A stretch of 64,000 nt of DNA from Aplidium turbinatum. Taxonomy: Eukaryota > Chordata > Ascidiacea > Aplousobranchia > Polyclinidae. The DNA lies in assembly GCA_918807975.1 (NCBI GenBank), contig OU964919.1, positions 29,147,824-29,211,823 of the forward strand, written 5' to 3'. Both the position numbers and the translations under genes were made by a program. The notes beneath the pieces were generated by a model, which worked only from the letters and a program-made list of their open reading frames with translations, was not told the DNA's origin and did no database searches. This document shows positions 48,101 through 57,100 of the stretch, one piece after another (positions within the stretch are counted from its first letter, which is position 1; each line of letters starts with the position of its first letter).

Positions 48101-51100
48101 CCGATAACACGCTGCTGCTCTTTGTTATTTGTTGGAGAAGGGAGCTCTAAAAGAGTTTTCACTCGGTCAGGATCTGGTTTTAAACAACCTTTAGAAATTT
48201 GATAACCCAACAACTGTATGCAGTCAGTCGAATATTCACATTTCGACTCATTAAATGTCAAATTACACTCTTTAGCTACTTGCAAAAACTTTGACAAGTT
48301 TTCATCATGTTCTTGCTGCGATTTACCACCGATTGTAATATCATCAAGATAAGCGAACGTACCTTTGCAATTATTAGACTTGATAATATCGTCCACAATT
48401 CTCTGGAAACATGGCACTGCATTTGTCAGCCCAAATGGTATTCTTTTCCACTGCCAAAGTGAACCGTCAGCTTGAAACGCAGTAAATATCCTGTCGCATT
48501 TGGGTAGTTCTACTTGATGGTATGCACTTGTCATATCGATTGTCGAATACACATTAAACTTTGCAACATTTTGCACCACGTCCTGCATCCGTGGCAGCGG
48601 ATACGCATCAATTCTAGTGAATTTATTTATAGTCTGGCTATAGTCAATGACCATTCGCCTTTTATGGTTATCTTTGGTAACCACAAGAGGCTGCGCACGC
48701 CATGGAGAGTTACTTGGCTCGATGAGTCCTTCCTTCAGCAGTCGTTTTACTTCAGATCTTATGAACTCTTTATCTTGCATTGAATAGCGCCGTTCTTTGG
48801 TTGCCACTGGATGGCAATCCTCCGTTAGATGCTGGAATAAATTGACAGGAGTTGACGTCTTTACAGCTTGCAACAATCCGAGGTGTAACGTGGGCTTCGA
48901 ACCTCCGAAGTAAATGCTGACTCTTTTATGCTGTTCCATAAAGTCTTGACCGAGTATGACATCAGTTAGCAGATTTTCCAGCACCATTACATCCACTGTT
49001 TGGTATAGTTGACCACCAAGGTTCACGTCAACTTTACTTATGCCTACACCTTTAGAGCTGCATCCTTTTACTGCTAAACCAATCCGCTGATCAGTCTCTT
49101 TAAGGTTTAGTTGCAATTGTTGACTAAACGACTTGCTTATGTGCGATAACGACGATCCTGTGTCCATTAAAGCATTGGCAGAAATACCGTTAATCGTGAC
49201 AGGAATGATGACTTTCGTATCAATAGATTTTGAAGTCTTTTGAGGGGTTATGTGCATTAAAGAGGTTGAAGAACAATGACTTTTATTCATAGAAAGTTTA
49301 GGTGATCGACACATTTTGGAGAAATGTCCTTTCTTAGCACAACGATAGCACTCAACTTCCTTAGCTGGGCAAAATTGTCGAGAATGCCGTTTATTTCCAC
49401 AATATGGACATCTTACTGAAACGGTAGCTGCAACAGTATCTTGCTTTCTTTCAAGGTTATTTTTAGGTTCGGATATAACAGCAACTTGATGCGAATGCAG
49501 TGTCGAAGGTTCTGCAACTATTCGTCCAGCGTTTTTTTGAGCATCTTCCAACGACCGAGCTTTCTCGAAAGCAGCTTGTAGAACAAGGTTTAGTTCTTCC
49601 AATAAACGTTGCTTAATTTCTTGTGATGTCAATCCGCCGATAAAGGCATCAAGAATAGATTCCTCTCTGTGCTGAACGGCCGACACAGCTTCGAAATTGC
49701 AGTCAGTACTCAAGCGCTTGAGCTTTTGATAGTATTCATCAAGTGTCTGGTTGACCTCTTGCTTGCAAGATTTAAGCAAATATAACGCGCATAAATTCGA
49801 TGAGGAGCTTGTCATATGCACTTTGAAGTTGAGTAATTGCAGCTTCATACGTGCCAGCTTCTGAAATGACCTCATAAGCGGCACTATCAAGATGATTGAC
49901 AAGAAGACCGAGTTTATCTGCATCCGAAATGCCTTCGTACTTCTGAATATAATAGGTAAATGACCTATACCAGTGCGACCAAAGCTTCCTGGCTTCGCTA
50001 CTGTGAGGATAGGCAGTAAACAGTTTTGGTCTTAAGTCTTTAAGATCTATTCTGTGTCTGTTTATTAAATTGTTATGAATCCATACTCATTCATCACAAA
50101 TCCTCAAATTAAGGTTTAATAAACAAAACACACGATATAGCTGAACATAAACATAGCGGTTAATATCAACATAATAAGGTAGTAGGTATTAACTTAAATG
50201 AAGAGATTATACACTACAGCTTACAAACTAAAGATTACATGCAACTGAAATGTCTTCACTACTAAACAATCTGCTGTATGAAGCTACGCTGCTAGAACAC
50301 AAGTAAAATGTCGCGGCAGGTATTTGATTGTTTAAACGAGCAATTACCTACGTCATAGTACCGCAAGGAGAAGTAATAGAAATGATTAGGCACGAGGCAA
50401 AATACGAATGGTCAGTTGTAATCTACAACAACCCTAGGTAGAGGTGAGCGGTGTTTTCAACAACCAGCTGAAGCCGGTAATCGAAGAAGGTTTGCATAAT
50501 TGGAAAGCCAACGCCTTATCTGTTGCGCCATCCCACCGTTGTTGCGGTAAAGATAGGAAAATCTCTCAAGAGAACAATCCCTCTGTTCTCTGCTTCGGTA
50601 TATTAAAAGTCCAGCAAAACTACATAACGCTCTTTACCAAACTTTTTTCTGACATTGTGGTATTGCTTGCAAAAAAAATTATCTTGGTCGGTTTACGAAA
50701 TTATTCGTTTACTAAAGAAATCCAGACAAGGGCAAGCCTACACTACATTTAATATGATACCGTAGTCTATATTTGCTGCAGGAAAGGCGGCCGAGAGAAA
50801 GGAACTGGCCACCCTACTCTCCTTAGTGCCGACGGCTTAGTCTTAGTACAATGAGAACGTTATATTCTCATACCTGACACTTGAATTAAGTATGGGACCA
50901 CCTTCACCTTCTAGTCTATATATTTTGCTTTAACTTGGCACAATTTTTGAAGTGCTCTATTTGCAGGTGTGTGCAGTCATCGTGACCCACCAATGAATGG
51001 AAATTACGTACAGAATCAACAAAGGAAAGAGTTGTGGTATCCTGGAGATGTTGCTCGATTCCAATGTGATGTGGGATACTCCATTTTCGGTTTCTACAAT

Positions 51101-54100
51101 TCAACCTGTTTAAAAAGTTATAAATGGCAGTACGAAGTACCCACATGTAGACGTAAGTTCGAAAGCCTTGAGTAAGCTTTTCCGAACTACAATCTAACAG
51201 CTTTGGTTGGTTTTGAAACTTTATTCTCGGACAGACAAAGCCTGAAGTGATGGGTTATCCCTAACAATTTCGCATAGCCTACTTGTATAGGGTTTTAACG
51301 CAGGGATAGGCAGAGTGAAGTTTTACGATTGTTGAAGTGTTGTTGCTAGGGAATTATTCCATCGATTAAGTGCACCTGGATGGAGAGCAGACTTTGAAAT
51401 GCGTTGCTCAAGCGCACACCCCGAGGGGCGGACTTTACTTTGCAGCTCTTTCCAGCAATCACACAACACTACCGTTTGAGTTCAAATGAACAGCAACTCT
51501 TAACTTACTTGTTGTACAAAAGTTGTGCTCCAAATCTGCTAAAACTATTTAGGAACCTGTCGAAGGCCTTCTACCCCTTTGAATGGATATGTTATCATAT
51601 CTCCTCGAGGTAAAAAACGGTTTTCCATTGATGACACCATCATTTATCAATGTAATAGAGCATACCGCAGGGAAGGTGCTGCCAGGGTGCATTGCAGGGT
51701 CGAAGGATGGTCTCATACGCCAACTTGCGTGAGAAAAGGTAGGCAATCGAAATAACAGAATGAACGCACAACATATACATTTATATACTTACAAGTATTT
51801 TAAAGCTTATAGATTTTTGAAAACACAATAAAGATATTAGTTGAAACAGAAATTATGCTTATACACTAGAAAAGGATAGCAGTCGATGTTTAATCTTTAG
51901 TAGCCAACTATGGTACATGCCATGGTATTGTATCGTCTATTTACTGGTAAAAGTATGTCAGTCAAACTAACTATGAATCAATGCAAGTGATAGACCTTAT
52001 AAAGAATTGGAGGGAACTACTTATATCACCAACACCTTTTCTTAAACAAATGGTGGGCAACACAGCTATTGCGTTGAACAGCAAAACAGCAAAAACAATG
52101 CTATTCAGCGTTATCACTGTGTCCGCCTATCATCTGTTTATGACGGTAGGCACTTAAACATAAAAACTTTAGTTAAACCTGTTACATCGAACCAATCAGA
52201 AGTTGCAGGGAAAGCAGAGAAAAAACGTAAACATTTTTGATAGAAAGTAAATTATGTCAACGTTTCGCCGTCCACAGCTTGGCTTTAGAGGATTAAAGCA
52301 GTGGTAGTCAATTCGATGACGTGTGTTCGATTCCCACCTGTGTTATAACTCTTTTTTTCTGTAATTGCCAAACAAAGCAGGTTCGACTTTCTAACTGAAT
52401 GCTAGGTCATAATTGGATGGTAGTCACTTCAGCATATTCTGATTGGTTGGCTGTGTTATCGGGTCTTATCGGGAGTTGTCCTGTAGTGATGATGATGGCG
52501 TATGAGCGATCTTTCCAGGCTAGATTGGAGGGCAGGAAATCTTCAGCCACTCAGCAGTCTCGTCGTCCAGGACCCTCAGATCATGCGCACCGTGTGGAGG
52601 CCGGTGGGTGAGGCAGTGGTGGATGACATGGTCTGCGGTCTGTTCCGTGGCACCACACTCGCATTCTGATAAAGGAGCCAGGCCCCACTTGTGCATGTCC
52701 GAACGAAAGCGGCCGACGCCAGTTCGCAGGCGGTTTAGCCTGACCCAGGCAAGCCTTGCGAGGGACATCCCTGGTGGACGGGGATCGGCGTCGGGTATGA
52801 AGTCACGGAGCGTGGAGGTGTGATTTTGCCACTCATCCTGTAGTGGCGAGTGTAGTCCTGTAGTGGCGAGTGTAGATCGCGAACTCTGTAGGACCCGTTT
52901 GCAAAATTTAGAATGGCGAAGCTAGCAAGGGAAACAGACTTAACTTTCCGGAATGCAAAAAGTCGGCCAACGACGGGCCGGTCGGCCTGTCCTGTGTGAT
53001 GACTGGAACCGTCGGTAATTTTACTGTCAGGCAGCGCCCCTGTGTCCATCACACGACCGTAGCACAGGTAAGCTACGTCTGACTTTTATACTCGGTCTGC
53101 CCGTAGTCAGAGCAAACTTTGGGTCTCGCAAGAGGAAGAAAAGCTGATTTAATTAAGGGATATTTAAGTCTGGTGAGAAAGAGATTAAAAATGTGTGCTG
53201 TAACTTTAATCTAAATTATAAAAACACACAGCACAATCTTTGCTTGCAAAAATTTTAGTTTTGACCAACAAAATATCACACCATTTAACAAATTGAACTG
53301 CCCATTTCATTGCCTCAGATTCAGCGAACACATACTTCTTATCCCTAATTCCAAGAATAATACAGATTTAATATTTTTTTCAATTTTTATGCGGCGCACC
53401 TTGCGACCTTTTATGACGCACCGGTTAAGAAGCGCTGGTTTATGATATCGCAAAATTACTTCAACAAAGTTGTGCTATAGCCTACTGCCTCCTTATAAAC
53501 TGGTCAAACAAACGGAGAAATCTTAACCATTAATAATTATCAATTTCAGTGGTTTGCTCTCATCCTGATATACCCGAGTCCACCAATTACATTCCTTCTG
53601 GAAAGCGCAGTTGGAATCAAGGCGATAGAATCACTTATCGATGCTCAAATAATTATGAGCTCAGAGGTGCTAAATTTTCCATTTGTCAAGGTGATGGAAG
53701 TTGGTCAGATGAAGCACCATCCTGTACACGACGTAAGTTTCTACTTCGGCTTCCACATTAGTTATTTGCATTGCTGAGTGATATCTACTTTAAAATGTAT
53801 TACCACAATGAGATAACATTAGCATCATATGGTAAAATTTAATCAATAATAATCATTTCAGCTGGTTGCAGCAGGCCTTCTGCACCAGATAATGGAATAA
53901 TTGTCATACCTCGGTCGTTATTTTCCTTCCTCTCAATACACTCGCTAAACTCGGTGGTGACATTCTCTTGTGATCGTGGCTATTGCCTTATTGGAGAAGA
54001 AAGAGTTACCTGTGTTCGAACCGGCTGGTCTCATAATCCTACCTGCCAGCGTAAGTTGCAGCAGTCATTTCGGCTTCAGTCATGTTTTTATACTTAAAGG

Positions 54101-57100
54101 AAAAATATGGTCTTTATTTTAGTATTTATAAAATAAATTCTTTAGAATTTAAATTTCGGACCTTACTTGCTGTAGGGTACTGTATTTAGCCTAATCACAT
54201 TTTTTTCTTACTGTAGTTTGGGTTCAAATGTCATGACGTCTGACATATTTCAACGCAAACAATCTTAGCAAAGCTCTCGCTTGATATGTGAATTGTTCCA
54301 AGAACAGTATTCTGATTTATCGACAAATATTTACTTGGAATGAAAATGGTTTAATTTAGTCTACCTTTTCCATTATGTATCTCAATGAAATACTTAATTG
54401 GCTGCCATGCTCACTTTTTCAACAATTCCATCTAATTTTATAGTTCGAGAATTTGAAACACAAAGTGAAAACATTGATGACCGCCACCGATTAATCATGT
54501 GACCTAGTTTTGCTTTGATTGCTGACTAGGTTACACCTCAACTCTTCAAATCTGTACAATAATAAAGTTTTGGCAAAAAAATCGCTTTGTTGAACCATAG
54601 GCAGACAAAACAAAGTAACCTCAACAGGTTTAACATAATGTAAACAAATAAAACCTAACAACCAGAAGACATTTATAAACTAAAAATTACATACGTTTAC
54701 GGCCATACTCATGCTAGCCCTTTTCAAATAACACTGGTCAACACACATTTTGGTGCCAAAAACGTTTTAACGATTTTGAGGTATTTTGATGCCGCTGAAT
54801 CCGAAAAAGACATCGGTTTTTACGAATTGGCTTTAATTTTTGAGATATTTCATGGTTTTGCTCTAAAAAAGTGGGTCATTCCATATCTAAACAGAAAATA
54901 TAATATGGTACCTCTCAGATGTTGCTGAAAAGTTGTCATACTATGCCTGAGGCAACCAAATAAAAGAATCCTAAGTTTTAGATCAATATCTTAAACGATT
55001 TTCCCATGGCGGCCATTTGAATTTCGGGCACTACCCTCGTTTTTGACTTGGGGGTAGGGGTAGCGAATAGCAATTTCAGCCATTTTCAGAGCCTCATAAC
55101 TTTTATTGTCTCTGTGGTAGAAGACTAAAAATTGCTGTGCTAGTTCATAAACTATACTACACACTTTAATAGTAGAAAACAACATGTCTTGATGCATAAG
55201 TGTTAGGTGGGTCATCAAAATCCTGCTTTTTTGCCCCGTATGAGTGTTTTTTTCAATTTTTAAATGCTTCTACTGCCCAAACCAATCAAACTATTTCTCT
55301 AAAACCTAATTATTTGTAATATTTGGAAACTTTTCTTCTGCCAACTTGAATTTGAGAGTTGTGGTGCCATTAACAGAGATCCTATGGGGGTCTGAAAACC
55401 CTATCGGGCAGAAATGGCCCATTTTTGCTCCTATGTTTAGAGCCCCAAATGAACGCATGGGCATTTTATGGTCATGTTGAAATTTATACCAGACAAACAC
55501 AAACATTTATTCTTTCATTTTATGAAATAAAATCTTTGTTGATCAAACTCCTTCACTATAAATTTTATGTCTTGAACATGTAACATTTTGGTAATTTTTA
55601 GCAAATAATCTCAAGTCCGTAATGTAGGCCAGAGAAAATTCAACAATGATTTATCATGAAAACAGTGAAAATAAGTAGGTAGCCTACTATGCTTAGTGAT
55701 CATAAACCTTGAAATGCTGACACTGTTGACCACTAATTTATGTTCAAAATGATGCTTTCACCTCTTCACCTCAGATGACCTTACAGGTCTTTTGTTGCCA
55801 TCCTGTTGTGCTGATAGACACTCAATTTGTATGTACTTTTTGTTTGTTTATCGCCATCAAAACAATAAACTGAACTGAACTCACCCATGAAAAATTACCC
55901 ACCTGCAATCAATGAGCTATGGTGTGGAGATAAAAATGTAGGAAAATGATCAAGTCGTGTTCAAAATTTAAATTGTTTTCAGTTTGCACTATAATTCTGC
56001 ATTATGTAAAATGCATAGCTCCAATCAGCTTATCTATCATCTATTGACTAAGAAACTGTGGAAGTAGTGTCAGAACATTTTCATAATCTTTTTGGTTAAG
56101 TTTGTATTTTCGAGCACTCAATTTGTAGGTTTTAGAGAAATATTTTGATTGGTTTGTGTGGTAGAAACATTTGAAAATTGAAAAAAAAAAACACTTATTA
56201 GGGCCAAAAAAACAGAATTTTGATAACCCACCTAACACTTATGCATCACGAGATGTTCTTTTTTACTATTGAATTGTGTAGTATCGTTTATAATGAACTA
56301 GCAGAGCAATTTTTAGTCTTCTACCACAATCACAATAAAAGTTATGGGGCTCTGAAAATGGCTGAAATTGCTATTCGCTACCCCTAAGTCAAAAACGAGG
56401 GTAGTGCCCGAAATTCAAATGGCCGCCATAGGAAAGCCGTTTAAGATATTGATCTAAAACTTAGGATTCTTTCGTTTGGTAGCCTAAGGCATAGTATGAC
56501 AACTTTTCAGCAACATCTGAGAGGTACCATAATTATACAAGATATCTTCATATTGGCTGTTTTGATATGGAATGACCCACTTTTTAGAGCAAAACCATGA
56601 AATATCTCAAAAATTAGTGCCAATTTAAAGAAACCGATGTTATTTTCGGATTCAGTGGCCAAAAATCGCCCAGAAACCGTTAAAATATCTTCGGCACTCG
56701 GAAAAAAGTTTTTTTTTTTGGCCAGTGTAATCAACTGACTAATGTTCTTCATAAATTGAAATTTGATCAGATCTGATCTATTGTGATCTACACACACAAA
56801 ATCAAAAAAATACACGCACAAGAATGAAACGGCAAGGCAGAGGAGAGGCAAAATCACATGACGCTTAATTGCTTAAGAAAAAACACAAATCAATGACGTA
56901 AAATTTGTGTTTTATTTTAGGCAATTGAGCGTCATGTGATTTTGCCTCTCCTCTGCCTTGCGGTTTTATTCTTATGCGTGTCTTTTTTTCGATTTTTGTT
57001 ATTTACTCGTAATCTTTCTTGAATCACTTGTTGAGTTTGTGCTTTTCAGTTCAGAGTGTCGTTACAGTTATAGTGCATAGTCAGATTTATCTTGTAATTT

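Larger units (their letters stand above)
46026..50430 (-). mobile_element. Gypsy (Ty3-type) LTR retrotransposon, near complete, young
   Basis: A 5-bp duplication accct flanks 360-bp LTRs at both ends. On the minus strand the order is gag-like zinc knuckles (CPYCG...CYRCAKKGHF, around 49.3-49.4 kb), aspartic protease (LMDTGSS), reverse transcriptase (YLDD), RNase H, then integrase (HHCC-like region and DDE core) toward the left LTR. This pol order places it in Ty3/gypsy. The LTRs differ at only about one position by eye, so insertion is recent. The coding region looks nearly whole, with a few breaks. No envelope gene was seen. Confidence 0.9.
45050..50917. mobile_element. Long-TIR MITE, about 0.65 kb of its own sequence, with two nested elements
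   Basis: Inverted arms of about 145 bp: the left (about 45050-45195, aaggtaaaggtagtcccata ... cggccgcctttcctgcag) matches the reverse of the right (about 50773-50917). The middle holds a hAT MITE and a gypsy element. No TSD was found, so the superfamily is unknown. Confidence 0.65.

Noticed and set aside
53391-53443. Complete hAT element
   Set aside because: Only one terminus-like stretch (ttaagaagcgctg) is seen.
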